A DNA stretch of 64,000 nucleotides, taken from positions 1 through 64,000 of the forward strand of contig NZ_LMSI01000003.1 in NCBI RefSeq assembly GCF_001428075.1. Reading direction: 5' to 3'. The notes beneath the pieces are model-generated. The model was not told where the DNA came from. It saw only the letters and a program-made list of their open reading frames with translations, and made no database searches. Each line of letters starts with the position of its first letter. Positions within the stretch are counted from its first letter, which is position 1. This DNA is from Arthrobacter sp. Soil764 (GTDB lineage Bacteria; Actinomycetota; Actinomycetes; Actinomycetales; Micrococcaceae). The position numbers and the translations under genes were made by a program. Positions 37,014 through 46,537 of the stretch are shown piece by piece.

Positions 37014-37906
37014 GCGTCTGACTTCCGCTTGAGCAGGAACAGGATGAGGCCGACGGCCACGAGGCACTCCACCACGATGAACACCGAGATGGTGCTGGCG
37101 TAGCCGAAGTCCGTGCTGGTGAAGGCCGTCTTGTACATGTAGGTGGTGAGCAGTTCCGAGGACTGCCCGGGCCCGCCGTTGGTCATGAGGTAGGGGATAT
37201 CGAAGCCGCGCAGGCCGTAGGTGGTGGCCATGATGGTGGTGGTGATCCAGACCGGGCGGATGTACGGGAAGCGGATTTTGGTGAACAGGGTCCACCGGGA
37301 GGCGCCGTCCAGGACCGCGGCCTCCTCCAGCTCCTTGGGGACCGCAAGCAGCGCAGCGTAGATGATGAGCATGTACAGCCCGGTGAAACGCCAACCTTCC
37401 GGTGCGGAGACCGCGGCCAGGACGGTGTTGACGTCCGAGAGCCATGGGCGTTCCAGGCTGCCCAAGCCGATCGACTGGAGCAACTGGTTGAGCAGGCCCA
37501 CCGGTTCCAGGGAGTAGATCCGGACGAAGAGGAAGGCGATGGCCACCGTGGAGATCACGGCCGGCAGCAGGTAGAGCGTCTTGATCAGCTCCCGTCCCCG
37601 GCGAAGGGAGGTGAGCAGGCTGGCCACCACCAGGGCGCCGCCCAGTTGCAGGACCAGGCAGATGGCCAGGTAGAGGAGGGCGTTCAGGAATGCCCGCCAG
37701 AAGACATCGTCCTTTGTGAACATGCGGGCGTAGTTCGCCAGGCCCACGAATTCCATGTCGCTGATGCCGTTCCAGGAGAAGAAGCTCAGGAACAGCGACT
37801 GGAGGATCGGGAAGAGGACGGCCGCGCAGTAGAGCAGCAGCGGCGGGAGCAGGAAGACCAGGACTGAAGTCCGTGACCTATTGGGAAGCATCCTGGTGGG
37901 AAGCAT
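37010..37906 (-). CDS. Sugar ABC transporter permease, MalF type (fructan locus)
   Basis: 298 aa (an ATG at 37891 is an alternative start). Six transmembrane segments beginning at VLVFLLPPLLLYCAAVLFP; the EAA loop is KELEEAAVLDGASRWTLFTKI. It starts nine bases after the binding-protein gene. It pairs with the MalG-type permease to import an oligosaccharide, likely a fructan fragment. Confidence 0.92.
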   Translation of the reverse strand: MLPTRMLPNRSRTSVLVFLLPPLLLYCAAVLFPILQSLFLSFFSWNGISDMEFVGLANYARMFTKDDVFWRAFLNALLYLAICLVLQLGGALVVASLLTSLRRGRELIKTLYLLPAVISTVAIAFLFVRIYSLEPVGLLNQLLQSIGLGSLERPWLSDVNTVLAAVSAPEGWRFTGLYMLIIYAALLAVPKELEEAAVLDGASRWTLFTKIRFPYIRPVWITTTIMATTYGLRGFDIPYLMTNGGPGQSSELLTTYMYKTAFTSTDFGYASTISVFIVVECLVAVGLILFLLKRKSDA

Positions 37907-37915
37907 GGCCGGCCT

Positions 37916-39250
37916 TTACTTGAAGAACTTGGGAGCGTTCTGGGCGATGGTGCTGTCCATCGTTTCCGCGAACTGCTGCGGTGTGATTTCGCCCTGCACC
38001 AGCAGGACGAGTTCCTGCTGCAGCCGGCCGTTGGTAGTGGGGTCCAGCTGCGTGTCCCACGGCATGGCCTGCTTGGAACCAAGGTCCTTGGCCTGGTCCA
38101 GTGCCTTCCGGTACAGCGGTGTGGCGTTCGCAGGGACAGTGGTTTCGACGTCGGTGGTGGGGGAGAGCACCCCGGTGGCGGCGTACTCAGCGGGGTACTT
38201 CTGCAGGGCGAACTTCAGGAAGTCGCTTACCAGGGGATCGTAGGTCTTGGCGTTGACGGCCATGCCGATGCCCGATGGGGAGACGAACTCGTTGGCTGCC
38301 GTCACCGAGCCGGCCGTGGTGGGCAGGGTGAAGAAGTCGATGTCGTCGCGGACGGCGGGGTTGAGCTTGTCCGTGGCCAGGCTGGGCAGTTCCCAGGTTC
38401 CGATGTTGTACATGGCGGCCTGTCCCGAGGTGAACTGGTTTTGCGCGTCCGAGTAGCCCTGGGCGGAGAACCCGTCCTGGAAGCATTTGGCCTTGCCCAG
38501 CTCCGCCAGCCAGTTGACGGTCTTCTGGCCGGCAGGGTCGGTGAACTTGGCTTCGCCCTTCTTCAGTTTCTGGACGAAGTCCGGTCCGGCTTCACGGAAC
38601 GGCTGGTAGGCCACGTACCGTTCCAGCGGCCACTGGTCCTGGCCGTCCACGGCGATGGGCGTGATGCCGGCGCTGCGCAGGGCAGTGCACATGGCGGGGA
38701 TGTCATCCAGGGATTTGGGTACGGCCACGCCGGCCTTCTGGAGCAGTGCCTTGTTGTACCAGATGAACTCGAGCTCGAACTGGAACGGGATCATATACAG
38801 GGATCCGTCGTCGAACCGCTGGTAGTCCAGGGCGCCGGGGCGGTACTTGTCGTAGATGCCCAGGGTCTTCAGCAGCTTCTCGCCGTCGAGCATCTTGCCC
38901 TGCTGTGCCAGCTGCCGGGCGAAGGGGGTGGCGTCGGTGTCGAACAGCTCGGGCAGCTTGTTGGCCGCTGCCAGGGTCTCAAGCTTCTGGATGTAGGACG
39001 GCCGGTCCGGGGTGGTGATCAGGTTCAGCTTGAAGCCGGGGTGGTCCTTGGCGTAGTCGTCGGCCAGTTTCTTCATGATGTTGATGACTGCGCCGTCGGC
39101 GGGCCGGGACAGCAGCCATGAGATTTCACGGGGTTTGATGTCGCCGGTGGGGGCGACGTTGGTGGAACTGGTGGGGCTTCCGCTCCCGCAGGCGGTGAGG
39201 GCCAGGGCGGTAACGGCTGCGACGGCGGCAGCGCGGAACAGGTTCTTCAT
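37916..39250 (-). CDS. Extracellular sugar-binding lipoprotein (fructan locus)
   Basis: 444 aa. A lipoprotein leader ends in LALTAC with C21 lipidated. The mature domain is a family 1 solute-binding protein (NKLPELFDTDATPF, MYNIGTWELPSL). It lies 63 bases after the GH32 gene and nine bases before the permease gene. It should bind a short fructan or sucrose-like sugar, judged from the two GH32 enzymes. Confidence 0.92.
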   Translation of the reverse strand: MKNLFRAAAVAAVTALALTACGSGSPTSSTNVAPTGDIKPREISWLLSRPADGAVINIMKKLADDYAKDHPGFKLNLITTPDRPSYIQKLETLAAANKLPELFDTDATPFARQLAQQGKMLDGEKLLKTLGIYDKYRPGALDYQRFDDGSLYMIPFQFELEFIWYNKALLQKAGVAVPKSLDDIPAMCTALRSAGITPIAVDGQDQWPLERYVAYQPFREAGPDFVQKLKKGEAKFTDPAGQKTVNWLAELGKAKCFQDGFSAQGYSDAQNQFTSGQAAMYNIGTWELPSLATDKLNPAVRDDIDFFTLPTTAGSVTAANEFVSPSGIGMAVNAKTYDPLVSDFLKFALQKYPAEYAATGVLSPTTDVETTVPANATPLYRKALDQAKDLGSKQAMPWDTQLDPTTNGRLQQELVLLVQGEITPQQFAETMDSTIAQNAPKFFK

Positions 39251-39313
39251 TGCGGCAATCTCCCTTGATTGGAGTGGATCTTTTGAGTGGGTCAGGTGGA
39301 ACGGAATTAGTAT

Positions 39314-40765
39314 TCAGTTGTCGGTGCGCTTGCGGACTTCGAAATCGGTGACGGTGACGGATCCTTCGCCGGCAAACACGCCTATTCCGCCGGCGGGAAG
39401 GTCATAGATGCGGGTGCTGAGGGCCACCTGGCGGTCCACGACGGCGACGCACAGGTCCCCGTCCACAATGACTTCCAGCGTGTGGCGGCCGGGTGGAAGG
39501 TGGCAGGGGCGCTCGAGTTCGACGGCGAAGGGGACATCGCCGGACACGTGCCATTGGGCGTCGCCGGTGACGGTCCGGGGCCAGCGGTCGAAGACCAGGC
39601 GTCCGCGTTTTGGTTCCAGGCGGAGGACGTAGGAGCGGTCGCCGTCCGGGCTGGAACGCAGCAGCAGCCCGCATTCTGTGGTTCCGGCCTGGATATCGAA
39701 CACGGCCCTGGCATGGAACTGGGTTGGCATGGCGTTGGCGGTGATGGCGGCCTTGTAGCCGTCCGGTGCGTCCAGCCGGAGGGGCAGCTCCCGGTGGATC
39801 AGTTGGCCGTCGAGCTCCAGCGGCACTTCATCCCAGAAGCTGTCCACCAGCTCGTCGGCGAACCCGAACGCCAGCGTCCCGTCGGGGTTCTGCCGTGCCT
39901 CCAAAACCGCCATGGTCCCTGCCCACTGCCAGGCGCCGTCGTCGGAATTTCCTTCCTTGCTGGCGATCCAGCCGAAGAAGAACCGCCGGCCGTCCCGCTC
40001 CGCCGTCTTGGAGGCGTAGAAGGCGCGGCCGTCCACGCTGTCCAGGGCGGGGACTGTCCACGGGCCCGTGGGGCTCTTGGCCATGCGGTACCTGGTGGTG
40101 AAGGTTTCGGAAAATTCCGAATAGACCATGTACCACCAGCCGTCCCATTCGAAGACGTCCGGGCATTCGTGGGTGATGTAGCGGCGCGGGTCCCAGAATG
40201 GGTCCGTGTGTGTCCAGGCCATCAGGTCGGTGGAGACGCACTGGGCAATGACTCCACGGCGGCGCTCCGGGCCCTCGGAGTGCCTGGCGGCGAGCAGCAT
40301 CCGCCACAGGCCGGCGGCTTCGTCACGGAAGACGAACGGGTCCCGCCAGTCCGCCGACTCATACCCGCCGGGCGCCCCAAAGGTGAGCCCGGGGTGCTTG
40401 GTCCAGGTGGCCATGCCGTCGGTGCTGGTGGCGTGCATGACCAGTTGCAGGGGCAGCCCGTCCGGGCCGAGGTTGGCAGGGTTCTGGCCGGTGTAAAACA
40501 GGTGATGCACCCCGGAATCGTCGGCCACGATGCTGCCGGTGTAGCAGTTGAAGTCGGGGTCCTCCCTGGTGCCGTGGGGGAGGGCCACGCCGTGGTCCTG
40601 GAACTGTGTGAGGTCCTTGGTGGTGACCAGGTTCCAGGCAGTGCCGGGCTTGGGGTCGGTGCGGACTTCGTGAAGGTAGAACAGCCAGAACTCGCCGTCC
40701 TTCTGGAAGGGGATCAGGTCACCAACCCAGGCATCGGCGGGCTGGAAGAAGACGGGGTAGCTCAT
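39314..40765 (-). CDS. Cytoplasmic GH32-family beta-fructosidase
   Basis: 483 aa, five-bladed propeller plus beta-sandwich. The first motif is the variant WVGD (D16, probable nucleophile region) instead of WMNDPNG; the RDP motif is at 141-143 (SADWRDPF) and the EC motif, with the acid/base glutamate, at E200-C201 (HECPDVFE). No signal peptide, so it probably cleaves imported fructo-oligosaccharides, levanbiose or sucrose-type sugars. It heads the minus-strand operon, with two operator-like sites just upstream. Confidence 0.9.
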   Translation of the reverse strand: MSYPVFFQPADAWVGDLIPFQKDGEFWLFYLHEVRTDPKPGTAWNLVTTKDLTQFQDHGVALPHGTREDPDFNCYTGSIVADDSGVHHLFYTGQNPANLGPDGLPLQLVMHATSTDGMATWTKHPGLTFGAPGGYESADWRDPFVFRDEAAGLWRMLLAARHSEGPERRRGVIAQCVSTDLMAWTHTDPFWDPRRYITHECPDVFEWDGWWYMVYSEFSETFTTRYRMAKSPTGPWTVPALDSVDGRAFYASKTAERDGRRFFFGWIASKEGNSDDGAWQWAGTMAVLEARQNPDGTLAFGFADELVDSFWDEVPLELDGQLIHRELPLRLDAPDGYKAAITANAMPTQFHARAVFDIQAGTTECGLLLRSSPDGDRSYVLRLEPKRGRLVFDRWPRTVTGDAQWHVSGDVPFAVELERPCHLPPGRHTLEVIVDGDLCVAVVDRQVALSTRIYDLPAGGIGVFAGEGSVTVTDFEVRKRTDN

Positions 40766-40784
40766 CGGCGGTGATGTCCATTTC

Positions 40785-40802
40785 TGCTAAAGCGTTTGAT
40801 CA
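40785..40802. promoter_or_regulatory. Fructan-locus operator 1
   Basis: TGCTAAAGCGTTTGATCA, 20 bases upstream of the minus-strand GH32 start. LacI-type core AAGCGTTT. Confidence 0.7.
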
Positions 40803-40830
40803 CCATGAAGGTAGCGTGAATGGCAATGGT

Positions 40831-40848
40831 TGATCAAGCGTTTTAGCA
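40831..40848. promoter_or_regulatory. Fructan-locus operator 2
   Basis: TGATCAAGCGTTTTAGCA, the reverse complement of operator 1 apart from two positions; the two sites face each other 46 bases apart. Confidence 0.7.
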
Positions 40849-40897
40849 AAAATTGTTTTCCTGCCGGTTCCTGCCGTGATTATGACGGAGGCTGGTC

Positions 40898-40915
40898 TGC
40901 TCAAACGCTTGACCA
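40898..40915. promoter_or_regulatory. Fructan-locus operator 3
   Basis: TGCTCAAACGCTTGACCA, same core, on the side of the plus-strand GH32 gene. Confidence 0.6.
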
Positions 40916-40942
40916 GCCGATCGGCCGGCGGCTATCCTCTCC

Positions 40943-40960
40943 TGCTAAAGCGCTTAAGCA
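40943..40960. promoter_or_regulatory. Fructan-locus operator 4
   Basis: TGCTAAAGCGCTTAAGCA, nearly a perfect palindrome, 85 bases upstream of the secreted GH32 start. Confidence 0.65.
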
Positions 40961-41045
40961 CGACGCTGATCCCACGGGCCCAATGAGGGCCGCGGAGGCC
41001 ACGAGCGCTCCGGCGATGATGCCGCCTACCGAGAGGAAGTCAACG

Positions 41046-42623
41046 ATGACCCCTGCCCTGTCCCGCCGTCACGTCCTGCAAGGTTCGGGCGCCGGCGCGC
41101 TCGCCCTGGTCCTGGGCAACGCGCCATCCACCCCTGCCCGTGCCTCCAAAACCTCGTTGAGGGCCGCCTACCATATGACTCCGCCCGCGGGCTGGCTCTG
41201 CGATCCCCAGCGCCCCGTCTACCTCGACGGGGCCTACCACCTCTACTACCTGCATTCCGCCCGGAACAACGCTGACGGTGGCTGGGACCACGCCACCACT
41301 ACGGATGGTGTGGCCTTTACGCACCATGGCGTGGCATTGCCGCTGCAGCCGGACTTCCCCGTCTGGTCCGGCTCGGCAGTGGTGGATGCGGCCAACACCG
41401 CAGGCTTTGGCGCCGGTGCTGTTGTTGTCCTGGCCACCCAGCCCACGGGCGGCATCCGCAAGTACCAGGAGCAGTACCTCTACTGGTCCACGGACGGCGG
41501 ATACACCTTCACCTCCTTGCCTGACCCTGTCATAGCCAATACCGACGGGCGCACGGCCACCAGCCAGGCGGAGATCGAGAATGCGGAGTGGTTCCGCGAC
41601 CCGAAGATCCATTGGGACGCGGCCCGCGGGGAGTGGGTGTGCGTGATCGGCCGGGCCAGGTACGCGGCCTTCTACACGTCCGCCAACCTGCGGGAATGGC
41701 AGCTGAAGCGCAACTTCGACTATCCCAACCACGCGCTGGGCGGCATCGAGTGCCCCGACCTTTTTGAGATGACGGCCGACGACGGCACCCGGCATTGGGT
41801 GCTCGGCGCCAGCATGGATGCCTACAGCATCGGACTGCCCATGACCTACGCCTACTGGACCGGAACGTGGGACGGTGAACAGTTCCTGGCAGACGACGTT
41901 AACCACCCGCAATGGCTGGACTGGGGATGGGACTGGTATGCGGCGGTGACGTGGCCTTCAGTCGAAGCACCCGAGACGCGCCGGTATGCCATTGCCTGGA
42001 TGAACAACTGGAAGTACGCCGCCCGGGATGTTCCCACCGACGCCACGGACGGGTACAACGGACAGAACTCGGTGGTGCGCCAACTCCGCCTGGAGCGCCA
42101 GGAAGGGGGCTGGTACAGCCTGCTGAGCAGCCCCGCCAATGCGCTTTCAGGCTACGTGACGGCCACCGTCGGGCTCCCTGCGCGCATCGTGGATGGAAGC
42201 GCCGTATTGCCCTGGAGTGGGCGGGCCTATGAGCTGGAACTGGACATCTCCTGGGACGCCGCCGCCAACGTAGGGGTATCCGTGGGCCGGTCTGCGGACG
42301 GGGCCCGCCACACGAACATCGGAAAATATGGCGCAGAGCTGTACGTCGACCGAGGCCCGTCGGACCTTGCCGGGTACTCGCTGGTGCCCTACACACGGGC
42401 CGCAGCACCTATCGACGCCAACGCCCGCTCCGTTCACTTGCGCATCCTGGTGGATACCCAGAGCGTGGAAGTGTTCGTCAATGCCGGGCACACCGTGGTC
42501 TCCCAGCAGGTGCACTTTGCGGACGGTGATACCGGCATCTCGCTGTATACCGACGGCGGGCCCGCCACCTTTTCCGGGATCACCATCCGGGAACTCGCGG
42601 CACCGGCCGGATCCCCGGGCTAG
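41046..42623 (+). CDS. Secreted GH32-family levanase/fructanase
   Basis: 525 aa from the ATG at 41046 (GAGAGGAAG upstream); the frame is open to 40830 but would run through the operators. A twin-arginine leader (SRRHVLQGSGAGALALVLG, cleavage near TPARA) predicts export. Catalytic motifs: D53 in GWLCDPQRP (variant of WMNDPNG), RDP 184-186, and E235-C236-P237. A C-terminal beta-sandwich follows. It probably cuts levan or inulin outside the cell, feeding the importer on the other strand. Confidence 0.91.
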   Translation: MTPALSRRHVLQGSGAGALALVLGNAPSTPARASKTSLRAAYHMTPPAGWLCDPQRPVYLDGAYHLYYLHSARNNADGGWDHATTTDGVAFTHHGVALPLQPDFPVWSGSAVVDAANTAGFGAGAVVVLATQPTGGIRKYQEQYLYWSTDGGYTFTSLPDPVIANTDGRTATSQAEIENAEWFRDPKIHWDAARGEWVCVIGRARYAAFYTSANLREWQLKRNFDYPNHALGGIECPDLFEMTADDGTRHWVLGASMDAYSIGLPMTYAYWTGTWDGEQFLADDVNHPQWLDWGWDWYAAVTWPSVEAPETRRYAIAWMNNWKYAARDVPTDATDGYNGQNSVVRQLRLERQEGGWYSLLSSPANALSGYVTATVGLPARIVDGSAVLPWSGRAYELELDISWDAAANVGVSVGRSADGARHTNIGKYGAELYVDRGPSDLAGYSLVPYTRAAAPIDANARSVHLRILVDTQSVEVFVNAGHTVVSQQVHFADGDTGISLYTDGGPATFSGITIRELAAPAGSPG

Positions 42624-42632
42624 CTGTGGCGG

Positions 42633-43373
42633 CTAGCCCAGCGCGTCGAGCGTGACGCCCGTGTGCGCCGCGAGCCGGGCCAGGAGGGCGTCCTGGAACT
42701 GGGGGTCCTTCACGGCCGGATGCGGGGTTTTCCGGCGCTGGTGGTACCAGTAGCCGCCGCTGGCCAATGCGGCCGGATCATCGCTGGTGGCCAGCCACTC
42801 CTGGGTCCGGTGCCCCAGTTCGAGGCTGTCCGGTGCCGACCGGCCGCCCATCCGCGTGGGCACCCAGCCGGGGTCCACGGCGTTGCTGGCGACGCTCGGC
42901 ACCAGCCGGGCCACCGCTGCCGACAGCGCAGTGACCTGCAGCTTGGTGGTGGAGTAGGAGGCCGTCGTCGTCCGTCCTGCCCAGTCCAGGCCTTCCAGGC
43001 CGGTGTCGCCACCGCGGTGCATGCCGCTGCTGAGGTAGATGAGCCGGCGCGGTCCGGGGATGAGGGCGGTCAGCAGGTATGGCGCCACCACGTTGACCGG
43101 CAGCAGCGCCGGTCCGTCCAGCACGCCGGCGTTGTGGATGACGGCATCAATGCCGCCGATCCCGCCGGCCTCAGCAGCGATCTGCCGGACTTCCTCTTCA
43201 ATGCTGAGGTCGCCGGTCGCCAGCTGTGCCCCGCGGTCCAGGAGGTGCTGGACCGCGGGGACCCGGCGGGCGGACCGGGCGTGCACGATCACCTCGTGGC
43301 CGTCCCGCAACAGCGACGCCGCCGCTGCCCGGCCCAGCCCATCGGTGGATCCGGTGATAAAGACGCGTGCCAT
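42633..43373 (-). CDS. Short-chain dehydrogenase/reductase
   Basis: 246 aa, classical SDR. The nucleotide motif is GSTDGLG near the N-terminus, followed by the NAG motif (IHNAGVL) and the active-site YSTTK with an upstream serine (YLSSG). The substrate is unknown. It is convergent with the GH32 gene (nine bases apart) and lies 36 bases beyond the MFS gene on the same strand, so it may be the last gene of the aromatic operon. Confidence 0.88.
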   Translation of the reverse strand: MARVFITGSTDGLGRAAAASLLRDGHEVIVHARSARRVPAVQHLLDRGAQLATGDLSIEEEVRQIAAEAGGIGGIDAVIHNAGVLDGPALLPVNVVAPYLLTALIPGPRRLIYLSSGMHRGGDTGLEGLDWAGRTTTASYSTTKLQVTALSAAVARLVPSVASNAVDPGWVPTRMGGRSAPDSLELGHRTQEWLATSDDPAALASGGYWYHQRRKTPHPAVKDPQFQDALLARLAAHTGVTLDALG

Positions 43374-43409
43374 GCGGGGCCCTCCCTGGTTCTTTGCCTC
43401 GTCCTTACG

Positions 43410-44816
43410 CTACTGCTGCGAACCTCCCTTGCGCGCGGTGACGGAGGCCGCGCCGTCCAACGGGCCAGTCGCAGGATTGGCGCCCGTGGTGGCGGACAAG
43501 CGCGCCTTCCTGGTGGCTGGGCCGAAAATGGCCAGGGCAACTGCGCCGAACATCCAGGTGCCGGCGATGAAGAAGAAGACGCTCTGGTAGCCGCTGCCGT
43601 TGTAGAGCGCTGCGATTATCAGCGGACCGGCGGCGTTGGAAAGGCGCCCCAGGCCGTAGGAAACGCCGGTGCCCATGGAGCGTCCGGTGGTGTCGAACAG
43701 TTCGGGGGAGTAGGCGTAGGCCAGTGCGGTGTAGCCGCGTTCGAACAGGTTGACCAGGAAGCCGAACAGGACGATGAGAACGGGGTTGAAGGTGAGCCCG
43801 TACAGCAGGCCACACACAGCGATCACGCTGCCGAAGACCACCAGGCACCACTTCCGTTCAAACCGGTCGGTGACGAGGGAAGCCAGGTACGAGCCCAGCG
43901 GCGCGCCGACGGTGGTCAGTGCCACGTAGAAGATGGAGTTCTCGACGCTGAAGCCTTCCTTCGCAAGGAGGGTGGGTGCCCAGCTGGAGTAGCCGAAGAA
44001 TCCGATGGTTTGGGTCACCCACAGGATGGTCAGCAGGGCGGTCGGCGCAAGGTACTTCTTCTGCAGCAGGAGCGTTAGGGGTGCCTTGGTGGTGCGGGGT
44101 GCTTCGACGGGTGCTGCAGGCTTGGGAAGCGCCCCCTTCTCGGCGCTGACGGCGGCTTCGATCTCGTTCAGGATGGCGTCGGCTTTCGCATAATCGCCCT
44201 TGTTCTCGTACCAGCGCGGGGACTCCTTAAGGCGGCGGGTGAACAGGACAAACAGAATGCCCAGTGCGCCCCACACGTACACAAGGCGCCAGGTCCAGTC
44301 CGCAAGGGGAACTACAAGGCTGGCGATGAGGTTGGTTGCAGGGGTACCGCAAATGCCGATGACAATTGCGTACGCCTGGTACTTTCCGCGCTTGGCTGCC
44401 GGGAACAGTTCGTTGACATAGATGACAGCCACTACGGTCATCGCGGACAGGCCTGCCGAGGTCAGGACCCGGAACACCCCCAGGGACACGATGTCCCAGG
44501 AGAAGGCTGCTACCAAGGAAAAGGACGCGTACCAAAGCGTGGTGATGACCAAGGCGTTCTTGCGCCCCCAGCGGTCAGCCATCCAGCTGGCGATGAGTGA
44601 TCCGAAGAACATGCCGACGAAGGACGCGGACGTCACGTATGCCACCTGGTTAACGGTGACACCCCACAGCTTGATGAGTTTTGGAACGGTCGTGGCGAAG
44701 CTGTTGATGTCGGCGAACTCGAAGAAATAGGCGAATGAGACGGCCACGAGGGCGATCTTGTGAAATTTTGAGATGGGCAACCGGTCAAGGCGGTTGGCGG
44801 CGTTGGAATGCATCAT
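43410..44816 (-). CDS. MFS transporter, probable aromatic-acid uptake
   Basis: 468 aa with 12 predicted transmembrane segments. The signature between helices 2 and 3 is SWMADRWGRKNALV, and ESPRWYENKGDYAKA follows helix 6, as in sugar/metabolite-type MFS carriers. It lies 41 bases after the LigI-like gene on the same strand, so it probably imports the aromatic or pyrone dicarboxylate substrate of the pathway (inference). Confidence 0.88.
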   Translation of the reverse strand: MMHSNAANRLDRLPISKFHKIALVAVSFAYFFEFADINSFATTVPKLIKLWGVTVNQVAYVTSASFVGMFFGSLIASWMADRWGRKNALVITTLWYASFSLVAAFSWDIVSLGVFRVLTSAGLSAMTVVAVIYVNELFPAAKRGKYQAYAIVIGICGTPATNLIASLVVPLADWTWRLVYVWGALGILFVLFTRRLKESPRWYENKGDYAKADAILNEIEAAVSAEKGALPKPAAPVEAPRTTKAPLTLLLQKKYLAPTALLTILWVTQTIGFFGYSSWAPTLLAKEGFSVENSIFYVALTTVGAPLGSYLASLVTDRFERKWCLVVFGSVIAVCGLLYGLTFNPVLIVLFGFLVNLFERGYTALAYAYSPELFDTTGRSMGTGVSYGLGRLSNAAGPLIIAALYNGSGYQSVFFFIAGTWMFGAVALAIFGPATRKARLSATTGANPATGPLDGAASVTARKGGSQQ

Positions 44817-44857
44817 TGGAATCCTTGGGGCAAAGGTACGGGAATCAGGGCGGGTGC

Positions 44858-45778
44858 CTAGGCGTTTTCGCCGGGCCAGTAGAGGTTCATGGGATTGGTG
44901 ACCAGCAGTTTGTGCTGCAGTTCAGTAGTGGTGGCCACTTGGGGGATGTAGTCCACCAGCAGCCCGTCATCCGGCATGTGATCGGTCAGATTTGGGTGGG
45001 GCCAGTCGGTTCCCCAGAGCACCCGGTCAGGGAATTTTTCGACGACGGTGCGGCCGAACGCGACAACGTCACGGTACGGCGCCGTTTCCCCGTCCAACGC
45101 CGGCGGACCGGAGACGCTGAGCCGTTCGGGGCAGCTGACCTTGACCCATACGTCGTTGTTTTCCACGAATCGCAGGAAGCGGTTGAACTCGGGACCGTTC
45201 GCCGGCTTGGTCACATCCGGGCGGCCCATGTGGTCCACCACCAATGGGGTCGGCAGGGACCCGAAGAATCCCTCAAGGTCTTCCAGGTCCTCTCCTTCGA
45301 AGTAGATGACTACGTGCCAGCCCAGTGGGGCGATCCTGCGGGCTATTTTCGCCAGCTCCTCCTGCGGCGCAGCGTTGACCAGCCGTTTGAGGAAATTGAA
45401 TCGTACGCCTCGGACTCCGGCAGTATCGAGGCGTTGGAGCTCCGCATCGCTAATGTCCGGGCGGACGGTGGCTACTCCCCGGGCCCGGCCTCCTGCTGCC
45501 TGCACCGCGTCCACCATCGCGCTGTTGTCGGCGCCGTGGCAGGTGGCCTGCACAATGACGTTGCGGCTGATCCCCAGATGGTCGCGAAGGGCGAAAAGTT
45601 GTTCCTTGCCGGCATCGCACGGGGTGTACTTCCGTTCAGGAGCGAAGGGAAATTCCGCCCCCGGGCCGAAGACATGGCAGTGTGAGTCCACCGCTCCTTC
45701 CGGAAGCTGAAAGCGGGGCTTGGACGGGTTGCTGTACCAGTCGAGCCAGCCCGGCGTCTTTGTGGATGCGGTGTCCAT
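44858..45778 (-). CDS. ligI: 2-Pyrone-4,6-dicarboxylate lactonase (LigI-like amidohydrolase)
   Basis: 306 aa from the ATG at 45778 (GAAGGAG four bases upstream); the frame is open to 45874. Amidohydrolase-fold hallmarks are VDSHCHVFGP near the N-terminus, ERKYTP, the VVDHMGRP strand and LWGTDWPHPN (catalytic Asp). LigI opens the lactone ring of 2-pyrone-4,6-dicarboxylate to 4-oxalomesaconate in protocatechuate 4,5-cleavage and gallate breakdown. Its neighbours encode the following steps, which supports the call. Confidence 0.87.
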   Translation of the reverse strand: MDTASTKTPGWLDWYSNPSKPRFQLPEGAVDSHCHVFGPGAEFPFAPERKYTPCDAGKEQLFALRDHLGISRNVIVQATCHGADNSAMVDAVQAAGGRARGVATVRPDISDAELQRLDTAGVRGVRFNFLKRLVNAAPQEELAKIARRIAPLGWHVVIYFEGEDLEDLEGFFGSLPTPLVVDHMGRPDVTKPANGPEFNRFLRFVENNDVWVKVSCPERLSVSGPPALDGETAPYRDVVAFGRTVVEKFPDRVLWGTDWPHPNLTDHMPDDGLLVDYIPQVATTTELQHKLLVTNPMNLYWPGENA

Positions 45779-45833
45779 GGGGCTCCTTCGGTCGGCCGTG
45801 GCCTGGTCCGGTTCGTCGGTCTTCAAGGGTCCG

Positions 45834-46517
45834 TCAATCGACATAGCGCAGTCCGGCAGCTTCGAGGGGTCCACGCATGTTGTAGATGTCCAGGCCGAGC
45901 TCTCCGTTGGCGAAGCGCCGGCGTTTTGCTTCTTCGTTTTCCTCGCGTTTACGGGCTGCTTCCGCTACTTCTGCGGCGCGGGCGGCGGGGACCACCACCA
46001 CGCCGTCGACGTCGGCAATCACCACATCGCCAGGGTTGACCAGGGCGTTGGCGCAGACCACGGGGATGTTGACGGAGCCCAGGGTGGCCTTGACGGTGCC
46101 CTTGGAGTTGATGGCGCGGCTGAACACGGGGAAGTCCATGTCCTGGAGGGCCGCAATGTCGCGGCAGCCACCGTCGATGATGAGGCCCTTCGCGCCACGT
46201 GCCTGAAGGGAGGTGGCCAGGAGGTCGCCGAAGAAGCCGTCTTCGCTTTCGGTGGTGCAGGCGGCGACCACGACGTCGCCGGGCTGGACCTGTTCGGCGG
46301 CGACGTGCATCATCCAGTTGTCGCCGGGCTGGAGTAGGACGGTGACGGCCGTGCCGCACATGCTGGCGCCGGGGTAGGCGGGCCTGATATACGGGCGCAT
46401 AAGGCCCAGGCGGCCCATCGCTTCATGAATGGTGCTGACGCCGAACCCGGAAAGGGCTTTGACGTCTTGTTCAACTGCGCGGGTGATGGAGGTGTGGACC
46501 ACGCCGAGTTCCTGCAT
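45834..46517 (-). CDS. ligK: 4-Carboxy-4-hydroxy-2-oxoadipate aldolase / oxaloacetate decarboxylase (LigK-like)
   Basis: 227 aa, RraA/HMG-aldolase family. The family motif is GLIIDGGCRDIAAL (metal and substrate site). It cleaves 4-carboxy-4-hydroxy-2-oxoadipate to pyruvate and oxaloacetate, the last step of the branch. It lies 20 bases after the LigJ-like gene. Confidence 0.9.
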   Translation of the reverse strand: MQELGVVHTSITRAVEQDVKALSGFGVSTIHEAMGRLGLMRPYIRPAYPGASMCGTAVTVLLQPGDNWMMHVAAEQVQPGDVVVAACTTESEDGFFGDLLATSLQARGAKGLIIDGGCRDIAALQDMDFPVFSRAINSKGTVKATLGSVNIPVVCANALVNPGDVVIADVDGVVVVPAARAAEVAEAARKREENEEAKRRRFANGELGLDIYNMRGPLEAAGLRYVD

Positions 46518-46537
46518 GTTTCTGGCTCCTGGGTTGG

